Assembly: GCA_026419785.1 (NCBI GenBank)
Contig: JAODTK010002010.1
Coordinates: 186,001 to 250,000, forward strand
Direction of reading: 5' to 3'
Length of the DNA stretch: 64,000 nucleotides
Source: Sclerodactyla briareus
Taxonomy: Eukaryota; Echinodermata; Holothuroidea; Dendrochirotida; Sclerodactylidae
The translations under genes were made by a program, and so were the position numbers. Positions 47,201-57,559 of the stretch are shown here, piece by piece (position 1 is the stretch's first letter; the number at the start of each line of letters is the position of its first letter). A model generated the notes under the pieces. It worked only from the letters and a program-made list of their open reading frames with translations. It was not told the origin of the DNA and made no database searches.

Positions 47201-47435
47201 AAATAAGCTTCCTAACCTTCATTGGAATGTCCCCAAAAAGGAAGGGGGTTTTTATTACAAGGGGGGGCTTCTATTACAGTTTATATATACGGTTTCATAT
47301 ATATATATATATTCATGTGGGCCCTAAGCCTGGGTAAGATGTTAAGATGAAATGTTATGAGAGTAATCATAATACCCCCACCAAGGTTTGATTGATGCAT
47401 TTTTTTGTGAAGAGGGCGGAGGTTGCACATCGCTC
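44241..47435. other. Intron 1 continued; old transposon fragments
   Basis: No coding block recognised. CAGGGGTAGCGCCAAGCCC at 44319 begins a GGGGTCC-containing fragment to ~44440, similar in its opening to the GGGGTGGCGCC end at 63641. A CpG-rich patch lies at 45590-45720. GGAGCAC..AAAATGTAA.TA...CAG.GCAGCAC occurs twice (46336 and 46422). CATCGGCCGATGTTGG...CGGTAGAGCCCTA at 46767-46836 resembles one end of a hAT-type non-autonomous element. An (AT)n patch lies at 47297-47313. Confidence 0.4.
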
Positions 47436-47439
47436 TTCA

Positions 47440-48480
47440 ATTCATTCTAGACCGGCATCCAGCGATCTCCAGCAGCGCAATACTATCAAAGGTTAAGTTC
47501 TGACAATTCATTTTAGACTGGAGGGCGCGGAGGTCGCACATTGACGTCCAGCGATCTCCAGCAGCGCAATGTTATCAAAGTGCAAAGTTAATTCTGACAA
47601 TTCATTTTGGACTGGAGGGCGTGGAGGTCGCTAATCGACCTCCAGTGGTCGGTCTCCAACAGCCATGGAAGGTTCTGCGACTGCAACCCACTGTACCACT
47701 AGCGTGTGTGGTAAAGGAAAATTGTGTTCGTAGTTATTTAGTAATGCCATCCATTTGAGAACAAATCATTATTGAGGAATTTGTGCGATATTTGATGCTT
47801 CGGTCGTATATCAACGTCCTGCAATTTCCAGCAGCGCAATCCTATCAATCTAACAATTCATTTTAGACTGGAGGGCGCGGAGGTCGCACATTGACGTCCA
47901 GCGATCTCCAGCAGCGCAATGTTATCAAAGTTCAACTTTAATTCTGACAATTCATTTTGGACTGGAGGGCGTGGAGGTCGCTAATCGACCTCCAGTGGTC
48001 GGTCTCCAACAGCCATGGAAGGTTCTGCGACTGCAACAACCACTGTACCACTAGCGTGTGTGGTAAAGGAAAATTGTGTTCGTAGTTATTTAGTAATGCC
48101 ATCCATTTGAGAACAAATCATTATTGAGGAATTTGTGCGATATTTGATGCTTCGGTCGTATATCAACGTCCTGCAATTTCCAGCAGCGCAATCCTATCAA
48201 TCTAACAATTCATTTTAGACTGGAGGGCGCGGAGGTCACACATCGACGTCCACTGGTCATTCATTCTAGACCGGAGGGTATGGGATGTCGGACATTGGCG
48301 TCCAGCAAACTCCAGTCCAGCAGCACATCAAAGTTTTCAAGTGTTAATTTCTGACGAGTCATTTGGACTGGAGGCCGAGCCGCACATTGATTTCTAGCCA
48401 CTTCTAGCGCGCAATGTAAATCGAAGTCCAAGTTTCTGAACAATTCATCTTCAGCCTGGAGAGCGCCGGCACAAGAGGTC
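47440..48480. repeat. Nested satellite, ~351 bp units with ~90 bp subrepeats
   Basis: TTTTAGACTGGAGGGCGCGGAGGTC recurs at 47511, 47861 and 48213 (periods 350 and 352). The first two full units are nearly identical. Inside each unit, TTCATTTTGGACTGGAGGGCGTGGAGGTCG and CCAGC(A)GATCTCCAGCAGCGCAAT recur, so the unit was itself built from shorter copies of a (C/T)TGGAGGGCG...TCCAG motif. Degenerate copies continue to ~48475. No coding potential. Lies in intron 1 of the MADF gene. Confidence 0.85.
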
Positions 48481-48839
48481 GCCAGCTGCAGTGTAAATAT
48501 GGGTTGACCACGGAGGATTTAGTTTGTTCGGAGTTTCTCACATTCTAATATTTTGATTTCCAAGTTAATAACAACCAATTTTTTTCCCCCCATGAAATCC
48601 CATCCTCCAGGACGTTGATCACTATGTTACTTTGTGCCCCCTAAATCTGGCTGTGGCTTTATTACTCCCCGGGGACAGATACATTACTTCCTAACGTCAG
48701 CACCTATATGATTTACGGATTCCAACTGTAATTTGCAATTTCCAGTTTCTCCTCCATTTTCCAAGTCACTCAGTCATCAGTCAGTCGATCAGGTCAATGC
48801 TGTAGAAAACTAGAATGGGTAGGGGGGTAAGCAGCCCTA
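48481..48839. other. Intron 1, nothing recognised
   Basis: Unique-looking sequence between the satellite and the GACCT repeat. Confidence 0.4.
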
Positions 48840-49380
48840 TGATTTTCCGCTGTTAGCCATCATTGGGCGAAGAAGATCTGGGACACCCATAAAGACCTCC
48901 ATTTTGGTCAGAAACTGAAATCCACCAAGTTTTGTGGTAATCTAAAAAGTTACAAAAAAAGTCACATAAATTATGCAAATTTGACCTTGAAACGACCTTT
49001 AACTTTGTAGTCCCCATCCACCAAGTTTCGTTTGAATCTGACAAGTTCGGAAAATCACCTAATTATGCAAATTTCACCTACGATGACCTTGAATGACCAC
49101 ATTTTTCGGGATCAACTATAGATCCCACCCACTGAGTTTCGTTCAAATCCGACTAACTTGAAAATTTCCACGTAATTATGCAACATTGCAGAGATGCCCA
49201 CTTTCAAAATCATCCAAGATTTATCTAGAGTGGACATGTATACCAAGTTTCAAATCAATTGGATAAGCGTTAAAAAGTTATTGCCCCAAGGCCTGAAGTT
49301 CCCAGCAGCGGCGGAGCCTGGGGCAGCAGCGGCTACAACCCAAAACCATACCAGCATTGGGGGATATAATGGTGAGGCAA
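48840..49380 (+). repeat. GACCT/AAGTTTCGT repeat with GCAGCAGCGGC end, copy A
   Basis: Units of ~95 bases: CCACCAAGTTT(C/T)GT..GAATCTGACAAGTT..., AATTATGCAAATTTGACCT.GAA.TGACC. Then CAGAGATGCCCACTTTCAAAATCATCCAAGATTTATCTAGAG.GGACATGTATACCAAGTTTCA, CCCAGCAGCGGCGGAGCCTGG and GGGGGATATAATGGTGAGG. The same order ends copy B (55550-56075), and its complement opens copy C (57560-58315). Confidence 0.75.
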
Positions 49381-49484
49381 AAATGGTTTCAGAATGCATT
49401 AATAAACAGTAGCTGGTGGACGAGATAATTTTATTGGGAATCAAGAATTCTAGTGTACATTTATCTTTCTGAATTACTCCACAG

Positions 49485-49645
49485 CCATTGAGTGGAAGAA
49501 GAATGGCGAACCAACGGGATATGTACATGAAGAGGCGGAGGGAGCTGAGAACGCAGGGAAATGGGAAGACTGCAGAAAGAATCAAGAGGTGGCATTTCTA
49601 TGAAACCATGACTTTCTTGGAGGAGTTTGTTGATTGTGAATACAG
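49485..49645 (+). CDS. MADF-BESS-like gene, exon 2 (second half of MADF domain)
   Basis: A pyrimidine-leaning tract and CTCCACAG (ending 49484) precede the exon; GAATACAG|GTGCGT ends it at 49645. Read from its first base it gives PLSGRRMANQRDMYMKRRRE and then LRTQGNGKTAERIKRWHFYE followed by TMTFLEEFV. This is the C-terminal half of MADF: (R/K)W.NLRD.Y.RERR.L, K..W.(F/Y)YE.M.FL..F. Here Met-Ala replaces the usual Trp-Lys before the N.RD motif. Length 161 bases, ending in phase 2, which fits exon 3 exactly. It cannot join the 172-base form of exon 1 in frame. Confidence 0.8.
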
Positions 49646-52101
49646 GTGCGTATTATTCAGCCTCTCCTTAATAATAGCAAATAATGATGAGACTCAGGGG
49701 TGTGGTCAGTGGTGTTCTCAAGCTTTTTTGCTTTGGGGGAGGCAAAAGTTTTGAGGGGGGAACTACTGTGAAGTTTAGGGATTGCGCTCGGTGCAGTCCA
49801 GGAAATAACGGCGGTAAATTTACTGGCCGCTATGACCCGGACTGCATCGGCGGCGACTGCGAGTGGACTACCTTTCCAAGGATGTCGAGATCCGCAGGAA
49901 AGGCGTGAAATCGACGACAAATACTACAAAGAATCAGTGTAATTTATCATCAATCATGTATTGAAGACAGCTTCCTAATCTCCCAAAGCACACCGACAGT
50001 CTGACTGGCTGGTAGAATTGATATATAAATATAATAATAATAATATGACTCACTCAATTCAGCAATGAACCGGGTCCAAAAGGAACTTCACACTACTAAA
50101 CACGTCTACACACGACTGCATTCTGGAGACATCCCCTCAGCACAACGTACCACACCAGCAATCTCATTCAAACCCATGTCACAATGGCCTGCGATACACA
50201 AACCTTCCAAACACGCCGCAACTATGAACGAGGGAACAAAATAAATTATAGAGAATAATGATCGTTACACTACCACACATCATTGAATGGTATTGAAGAT
50301 TATGAGCAGAGTGCGCAGCCACCATATGTTGGCACTGGAGCCTTTTAAACCCTTCCGTGGTCGAATATCAGATTTGATATGGTCACTAAAGGAGGGCAAA
50401 GATCAGGTGAGACGCTGAGCGTAAAAATGGTCAAGAGGGTGCCCTAGCACACCCAGGGAAGTGACCTCGCAGTGAGCATAACATCACCCCTGTCATACTC
50501 CACCGATTCACAACCAGAGTGCTAAAAATGGGGGAGCAAGAGCACTCTTCAACTGCTGGTGAACAGATTCAACAGACCAGACGAGTGAGCAAATGCTCCA
50601 CGAACGAAAAGTCAGGCAAACAGGCATCCTCATGGAGGGACTAGGGAGAGGTTCCAGGAGCAAATTCGAACCACCCACCACAAATGAGCCAGGACGACCA
50701 GTGCCATAGAGGTTGATGACACCTCCTCACCACTAGCATGGTGACCACCTGAGACCACAACTGTCAGAGTCTCCTCCTTCCCTGGACTTGAGGGTTCCCC
50801 AAGGACTTTGTTCTGAAACCTTTTCATACGGCGTGCTGCCCTGCGATAAGCTGCAGCATCAGTCAAATACTCTGCTACAGATTCCAGAAGAAAGGCCATC
50901 GTCTCGGGAGAAGACCCTTACAAGATCAATGCTAAATGCTAATCTAATTTCTCCTCTAAGAGAAATAGTGAATACTATAGGTATTTCATTGTGTAGGGCT
51001 GTAGGCCCCTTTCGAAGATTATGGACAAACGTTTGGTGAAAGTGTGGTAAAGCATGCAGTAGTAGTAGACATGGTCAAAAAATCACGATCAGTCCTAATG
51101 AATTTGAAATTAGTCACTGATTAGTGCCATTTAGGGACTCTGTACAAACCCAATTTGGCATTTTACGCATCCCATTTGAATAATCCAGATTGAAACATGA
51201 ATAAATCTATTGAAAGGCTGTCATCACTGCGCAAGGGTATCTACTGTCAGAGCACTTTTTTGAATGAATTGTAATCTGGGTGTATTGAGATTGCATTGGA
51301 ATAAGTGCTATAAATTGTGTTCTCATTTGGATGCATCTGAAATGGAGAGAAAAAGAGGTTTTGGTGCATAGGTAGGGTGAGGTGCACTATGGCGAACGAT
51401 ACTGCTGATCTTTCATCTGGGAAATTGACCCCCTCGTCGGGAAGTCCTGGCGCTGCCCTTGAAATGCAGTGCAACCTTAAATTGGTTTTGTATGATTGTC
51501 CCTGATAGGTAGCACACTTTGAGAGCTGGCAAACTATAAACCTATCATAACTCTTTCTGATTTTGTCATTTCAGTTTTTGTTGTTAATATCTGCTGACTG
51601 GCAATTTGGCCTCTTTCGGGCAGATGCAAAGTTCACTGACCTGCAAAACGGCGGGACTAGCACTTCCATGGACCCACGTGTTTATTCCTGATTCATGCAG
51701 TCTGGCAGACATTGTGTGTGTGTATTTACGTATGTGTGTGCTGCCAGGCTCGTGAACAAATATCAAACCATTACCCCACCTGGATGGACCAAGATCGTCG
51801 TGGTACTGTCTGTGGTTCCCCGTTACAAGCTACTTGACTCCCTATTGTTCGGGGGTCAGTAGAGGACAGACCTGAAACCTTGTGGAATGTGATAGTCCCG
51901 AGGCTTTGGTCCAATCAAGCGGAAATCCTGTTATGCATCTTGCAAGCCCTCGAATAGAGAGCATTATGTTTTCCTGAGACCAATTATGGTATAAGGGGAC
52001 CAATGCATAGGCCCTGGCACATAGGGTGGTTTTCTGGAATTTTTGAGACGCTATCACCTAGGGTTCTGTGGTAGCACTCAGGCAGCAGTCATCTACTAAG
52101 A
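49646..52101. other. Intron 2; no confident gene
   Basis: Contains an (AAT)-type tract at about 50030-50045 and CTTTGGGGGAGGCAAAAG...GAGGGGGGAA at 49731, which resembles degraded transposon ends. A minus-strand open frame at 50630-50899 is listed separately. No MADF-gene exon is recognisable in it. Confidence 0.4.
50630..50899 (-). CDS. Doubtful minus-strand open frame in intron 2
   Basis: A 90-codon frame containing YRRAARRMKRFQNKVLGEPS followed by an acidic, Ser-rich part. The composition is more protein-like than most short frames in this window, and it starts with an ATG at 50899. No domain is recognised, there is no flanking splice support, and a plus-strand frame overlaps it. It may be an exon of an antisense gene or chance. 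Confidence 0.2.
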   Translation of the reverse strand: MAFLLESVAEYLTDAAAYRRAARRMKRFQNKVLGEPSSPGKEETLTVVVSGGHHASGEEVSSTSMALVVLAHLWWVVRICSWNLSLVPP

Positions 52102-52732
52102 CAGGGTTGTCCAACCTTTTGCAGAGGATGCCCAGTGGAATATTATGATGACGGAAGGGCGCAGAAACCTCTTTTCGAATGAGTCAAGGCAGCCAAATGT
52201 GATCACTGCGGCTTAGGCACCTGATGCATTATTTCTTCCTGGTAAAACTGATGAACAAAGTTTCGGTCGAAAAAATGATGGTGTGAGGCAGAATATCCGC
52301 GGCGGAACTTTTTTCAAATAGGATTATTTTTCAGTTATTGACTAATTATTCCTTTAACTGTTCCCTAGTGATGTTCATCATAATTGCTAGGAATGTTTTG
52401 TTTGGGATGGTTATTTGCGACATTGGTATTCCATGTATACTGCGTCTCTTTTTGACATTGAGCAGGCTCTAATGCAAAAGTTTGTCCAGGGGGGTTTCTT
52501 TCTGAGATTTAGCGAACTAAGTAGCCCTATCTCTCCTGGTCAAAAAATGCGTCTTTAATGGCCCTTTCAGATGCAGAATAAAATAGCTTCAAATTTGGCA
52601 GAAAAGCTCTTTTTTTTTTTACAAACAAATCCGACCTGGGTCGGGGCAGACTGTAGAGCATCTCTGGTAGGGCCTGACCACAACACTGCGGCAGGCCGGA
52701 CTGTGCCTGGGGCCGTAAGGTTGGACAACCTG
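52102..52732. mobile_element. Non-autonomous hAT-type DNA transposon
   Basis: Terminal inverted repeats CAGGGTTGTCCAACCTT (52102-52118) and AAGGTTGGACAACCTG (52717-52732) match except for one G. CAGGG-starting ends of this kind are typical of hAT elements. Flanking 8-mers TACTAAGA (left) and ATCTAAGA (right, beginning one base outside) agree at 6 of 8 positions, as expected for a decayed 8 bp target duplication. The 631 base length has no transposase coding, so it is internally deleted. Confidence 0.8.
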
Positions 52733-54765
52733 AATCTAAGAGGATAACTCTTACCCAACCAGATTTTCTAAGGAAGCCGAATGGTTCGGCCAGTTATCAC
52801 ATGATTATCATAAATATGTAGTGGATTGTCATCAGTGACCAATGGAACCTCATGTGGTAGGAGTTCAAGAATTTGAAGTTGGCGGTCGTCTACGTGCCCT
52901 CCTCGAATCAGGAAAGGTTATTTTATCCACAATGAATCATGTATAATATTTCTTGCATTTGTGATGACTCCACAGGCCCTGGTCTAACTGGCCTTATTGT
53001 GTTTGGGTAACTCCAATAGCGCCTCCTTCGATTTTTTTTTTTCCAACCAAAGCGCCCCCAGGCTCCTCAGGTTCCAAGAAAGTGGTCAGGTCCTACAGTT
53101 CACTTGAGCTTTCTTCAGAGGGGTTTGTAAAGTAGTGTTCCTGGGAGCAGTTGGGATTGGTTACACCCCTGTCTCGATATCATCCGAGCACTATTCAAGA
53201 CAAAGAAGGCATGTTTTATTGCCAGCAGTGCTCATCCACAATCATAAGCCAGGGTTCCCTTGATGAGCCTCTGGCTTCCTGAACCTGTTGGAGTGCAATT
53301 CAAAATCATCATTAAAATCAATTGAATCAAATGAATAAGAAGGATATGGTGTTACTTGATGCTACTTTTATCGCCGGGCAACTACCCAAATTTATGATGT
53401 ATAATGCAAGAAGAAGTAGCTACCTGGCTCGGACTAGATCCTGATAAAAAATTTCAAGCAGGCATTGGAATGTGGCACTCTGATTTGATTTGAAATTTCC
53501 AAACTCACATGCCATTCCTTGATTATTTTAATTGTGACAATGTTTGTCCTTTGTAGTTGGCACTGAGAATTGTTCCTGTTGTGTCTGTGAGGTTTTGGTC
53601 CGGGCAGCAAATCCAGGGAACAACATTGGATGTCAGCAAACAGGTGACTTTAGCCCATGACGCCCTCTGAGCCGAGGCATGGTCACAACCTTGATCCTGT
53701 CCAAATGGCAATCAATTAGTAGCTTCAGTTGATATTGACCCCACGGTGCAAAACACATGACACCAATATTCATTCCTAATAGACCAGTCACTTGAACCGG
53801 CAGCACGTTTATCAGAACTTTTGTCAGAAATCGTCAAAAGACGATACCCAATTTCATAAAAATCTGTTCCAGACCCCCTGGTCCGATTTTCACTGGGCTG
53901 CCATTAAGACTAAAAGATCATGAAGTGGGAAAAGAAAACACAGGTGTGACTTTTATAGGGGCATGAGTCTTTAATCTATTGAATACAGGTGTATGGTTCG
54001 CTTGATAGGTGGAAAAGAATAGTTTCACAATGGTTCAAGTTATGTACAACCTACTGTACATCGCTTGATAATCAAGTCATCAACATTGCCCAGTGCTGCC
54101 AAGATAGACATACTAACAAAGCGCTGTACCTGAGAGGGGCCCTTGATTCCCTGCAAGCCACACACCACATCACATACATCCATAAACACTATTCACCGAT
54201 TGTACACTAAGCCCAAAGTGTTATCTACTGTACCTTGCTCAGCTCAGCACTGTGATTTTGTCACTATTGATGTACTGGTAATATTGCTGTCTCAGTTCTT
54301 TATTTTTTTTTTTTTAATCACAAGCCCATACACGAGGAAAGCTACTTCTAATGCCAATTGCGGCATAGCCTCCCCGGCTAGTCGCTTCGTGGTTTCCCCA
54401 ATACTCTGCTGGGTCCCGTGGTGTCCATTCAGCTCAGATTGTGATGGAGTCTTAGTACCAAACACAAGATGTCCTTCGAACACCATGTCCGGTCCTTACT
54501 GCAATTTTTTGTGAAAAATTAAAATGGTAAGTTCTATGATTCATCTCGTGCCATATCAGGGGTTATGATAAACTTGTGAAAGAATCCTAAAGCCTATTGG
54601 CTTTTCTGTTGATTATAATGTACATGACTGACCTGGTGGGGGGTGGGGCAGCCTTGCTGAATAGAGGCCTTTTATTCCCTGAGGATAAAATATTGGAGTA
54701 CCTTATGCTTTCAATCGTTTCCCACATTTGGCTAACTAGCTATTTGTTTGTTGTTGTTCTTCCAG
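52733..54765. other. Intron 2 continued, nothing recognised
   Basis: Unique-looking intronic DNA with a T run at about 54303-54315 and 53032-53041. No exon with splice support seen. A possible short exon cannot be excluded. Confidence 0.4.
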
Positions 54766-55169
54766 TCCAACTGACTACAACAGTTCCGTCTTGGACAACC
54801 CAGGCCTCCGAAACCAATCTTGGGACACACAACCAGTCCGCCAAGACTGAAGCGTCCCGGGAACACCCATAGACCAGCGCTTGAGATGCCTGGAGGTGAT
54901 TGAATGGATCAGCCACCAGAACTATGGAGAAGATGAGTCAAAACCGCAAACCCAACCTGATGGCCGATGAATATTTTCCAGAGCTGTGCGAAAGAATGAA
55001 ATTGATTGAACCACAGTACAAATCCTCTTTGAGGATGCAGATCAATCAACTGTTCTTCAATGCGGAGACAAAGATGGTTTTATCAATCCCGATACTGCCT
55101 CTACCCTCTCAAATTAACCATGCCTGTTGTCATCGCTACTACGGAGGATCCAGGATAGATTGGGCCTAA
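54766..55169 (+). CDS. MADF-BESS-like gene, exon 3 (BESS motif), with stop and frameshift
   Basis: An acceptor, GTTGTTCTTCCAG, ends at 54765. With exon 2 ending in phase 2, the first base completes AG-T and the frame continues TDYNSSVLDNPGLRNQSW. It meets a TGA at 54848-54850, then continues open in the same frame (DQRLRCLEVIEWISHQNYGE) to 54969. A +1 frame beginning in the overlap carries DEYFPELCERMKLIEP and then SSLRMQINQLFFNAE at 54966-55067. This is a good BESS motif (F...L.P.........M.I..L....E), the C-terminal protein-interaction motif of MADF-BESS proteins. That frame ends at 55169. Either the gene is a pseudogene or the stop and shift are sequencing/assembly errors. Confidence 0.7.
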
Positions 55170-55549
55170 GGATTCAGATGCCCACCCCCTCCCAAGGATG
55201 AGCCCATGGGAGAGTTCAGACCACCCCCCATCTCTGATGGAATGAGCCAACAGGACAGTTGAGACCACCCCCCATCTCCGAGAGATGACAACAAGGACAG
55301 CTGATGTGTCCCAACCCCCCTCCAAAAAAGCCAATGGCCTTTTAACTACCCCTTCTGGTAGTGATGTGCTGATTGCAATGTCTGCTTGTACCTACTGTGG
55401 TGCAGTGGTTTTTTACTTTGAGTCTTTCCAAGCCTGATCCACGAAGGCAACAATCGCCATGAATACGTGGTGTTCAGAAACCCGCACGGCCATTTCAGGT
55501 GTATCACTTGTAATCATCAGAACCTCTTTTGAAGGAAGCACATTAAATT
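55170..55549. other. Probable 3' UTR/flank with 44 bp tandem repeat
   Basis: GACCACCCCCCATCTC occurs at 55219 and 55263 within two ~44 base units sharing AGGACAG(T/C)TGA. I see no clear AATAAA in the following ~350 bases. Confidence 0.45.
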
Positions 55550-56075
55550 TTGATGTCTATTTGACCTCTGGTGACTTTGAATGCCCTACCTGTTGTTCAG
55601 GACCAACGTCCAAGTTTCGTTCAAATCCAACAAAGTTAGTAAAAAATCACCAATAACGCAAATTGACCTCTGGTGACCTTGAAATCACCGTCATGTTTTC
55701 GGAACAACTTTTTTGTCCACAACCATTAAGTTTCGTGTGAATCGTACTAACTCTGTGTTTTCGCCAAAAAAAACACAAATTTGACCTCCTGTGACCTTGA
55801 AATCACTGTCATGATTTTTGGGACCATTGTTTGTCCCGCCCACCAAGTTTCATGTAAATCTGTATTTTTGTGTAAAACCTGCAAAATAAAGAGCAGCAGT
55901 AATTCAGCGATGCCCACTCATCCAAGATTTTTCTAGGACATACTGTGTACCAAGTTTCAGAGCGGATAAAAAGAGTTTTGCGCTAACGCCTAAGTTTCCG
56001 GAGGTGGCAGCAGCGGCTGCCCCCCAAGACCATAATATCCCCGAACACTTGAAAGTGTTGCGGGGATATAATGAT
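55550..56075 (+). repeat. GACCT/AAGTTTCGT repeat, copy B
   Basis: Units with GACCTCTGGTGACCTTGAAATCACC and CCAACGTCCAAGTTTCGTTCAAATCC lead to TCCAAGATTTTTCTAGGACATACTGTGTACCAAGTTTCAGAG, then GGTGGCAGCAGCGGCTGCCCCCC and AACACTTGAAAGTGTTGCGGGGATATAATG. AACACTT/AAGTGTT is a perfect 7 bp stem close to the end. Same order as copy A at 48840-49380. Confidence 0.75.
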
Positions 56076-56514
56076 AGAACCTGTATTATGAATGTCTCTC
56101 ATGGCAAGTCATTTGCTTGGGTCTCAGCTGACAGAGACTGAACTAACTCCGTAGGTTTTTGTAGAAATTTTAACACCTGCCTCTGTGTGACTGTCCAAAA
56201 GCAGACATTGACACTTCTGAATGTGGCGATTGATGTTTTACTTTTACCATTAGGGAAAAAGGACTGTGGGTAGTGTGTAATCCGTGGCCTCGTTTGCACT
56301 ACCTTTTGGATACTGATAGATTCTTATTAGCATGAAAGTGTGTGACTATATTCTTTCTCATGTAAGAGTTTCACTAAACTGTCACGATCGTAGACTGGTT
56401 TTTGTCGTACCTGAGAGAAATTCAGAAGAGACCATAACATCACTTTGTTGTACGTACAGTTACTTACAATCTGTTTAGATTTTGGGCACAAAAGTCACTA
56501 ACAAAGTAAGGTAA

Positions 56515-57020
56515 GAGCCGCGTTTCATGCATGCGTCAGCGTCTAAAATCGCTCATCGTTATTTTCAACTGAGCCGTGTTCCATGCACGCTTGAGCTGGC
56601 GGGGCGTTTTTTCTCGAATCGGTCATGTAGCGATTTTTTCCGCCCGCCTCGTGTCCGCGTGTATTTGTCGTAAGCCGTTTCCGGGATTTCCCTGCAATCT
56701 TACCAGCTTGTAGCCCGATAATGGAGAGTAGAGGACAATTTTATGTTTAAATTATGTTCCAAACAACATTAATAACTCTTTCAACACTAGGGATGAGATT
56801 TTATACGAATGTCTCTATTTTTAACAGCCTACACCTTTGTGAACACATATTTACATGTTTAAACCATGGATATGTCCGTCTTTGCTAAGTAAATCTCCAA
56901 AACCTGTCACTTGTGAGTTTTAATAGTGGGCCGTAATCGTTGACATTTAGAACAATGGTTTTCAGAGAATGAACACCGGTGTTTAGGTTTAAACACTAGT
57001 ACTGCGTCCGGTGTTTGATA

Positions 57021-57061
<41 letters not shown>

Positions 57062-57223
57062 TTTAACACTAATAGTAGGCTACGTTAGTCCGATATAGCG
57101 CATATACAAACCAAAAGTGAGAGAGGTGTCGTGACTCAGGAATTCGAGAAAACCGCCCGCCCGCCAGCGGTGCATGGAACAGTCTTCCAAAAGCCCGCCC
57201 GCCCGCTGCATGGAAACGCCGCT
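56515..57223. mobile_element. GC-terminal TIR element with TTAA-like target, copy 1
   Basis: The left end, GAGCCGCGTTTCATGCATGCG, and right end, GCATGGAAACGCCGCT, are inverted repeats extended by CCCGCC/GGCGGG blocks. Flanks are GTAA (left) and TTAG (right), compatible with a decayed TTAA target. The interior shares long blocks with copy 2: CTAAAATCGCTCATCGT, TCATGTAGCGATTTTTTCCGCCCGCC, GGACAATTTTATGTTTAAATTATGTTCCAAACAACATT and ATATAGCGCATATACA. No transposase. It holds an (AAT)n tract. Confidence 0.7.
57018..57059. repeat. (AAT)n microsatellite
   Basis: About 14 AAT units inside copy 1 of the GC-terminal element; a broken AAT tract occupies the same place in copy 2 (59368-59430). Confidence 0.85.
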
Positions 57224-57559
57224 TTAGCCTAATTTGTTATTTTTTTGTTTTGAGCTATTGTAAATTATAACAGCAAAAAGAGGAAAGTTTTAGTGAGGTG
57301 GTTGGCTTACAGGATTAGTAAGCAAGGTTGAATGATCAGAGTTTCGGCATTTTAAAATGTGCGAATAGTCTGATTTGCATAGTTAGATCAGAATTACCAA
57401 ATGAATAAGTTCCATCTTTTAATTCCAAATAGTTTCATAATGAATTCAGGCCACTGGAAGACTGGAAGTCATTTAATATCATGACTACTTTGCAAATTTG
57501 AAAGTTTGTCAGCTTTCCACGAAACTCAGTGAATGTGATGTGCTTTCAGTATAAATATT

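Noticed and set aside
47440..48480. Possible CRISPR-like array
   Set aside because: Repeats and spacers repeat together as a ~351 bp unit in a eukaryotic intron; spacers are not unique.
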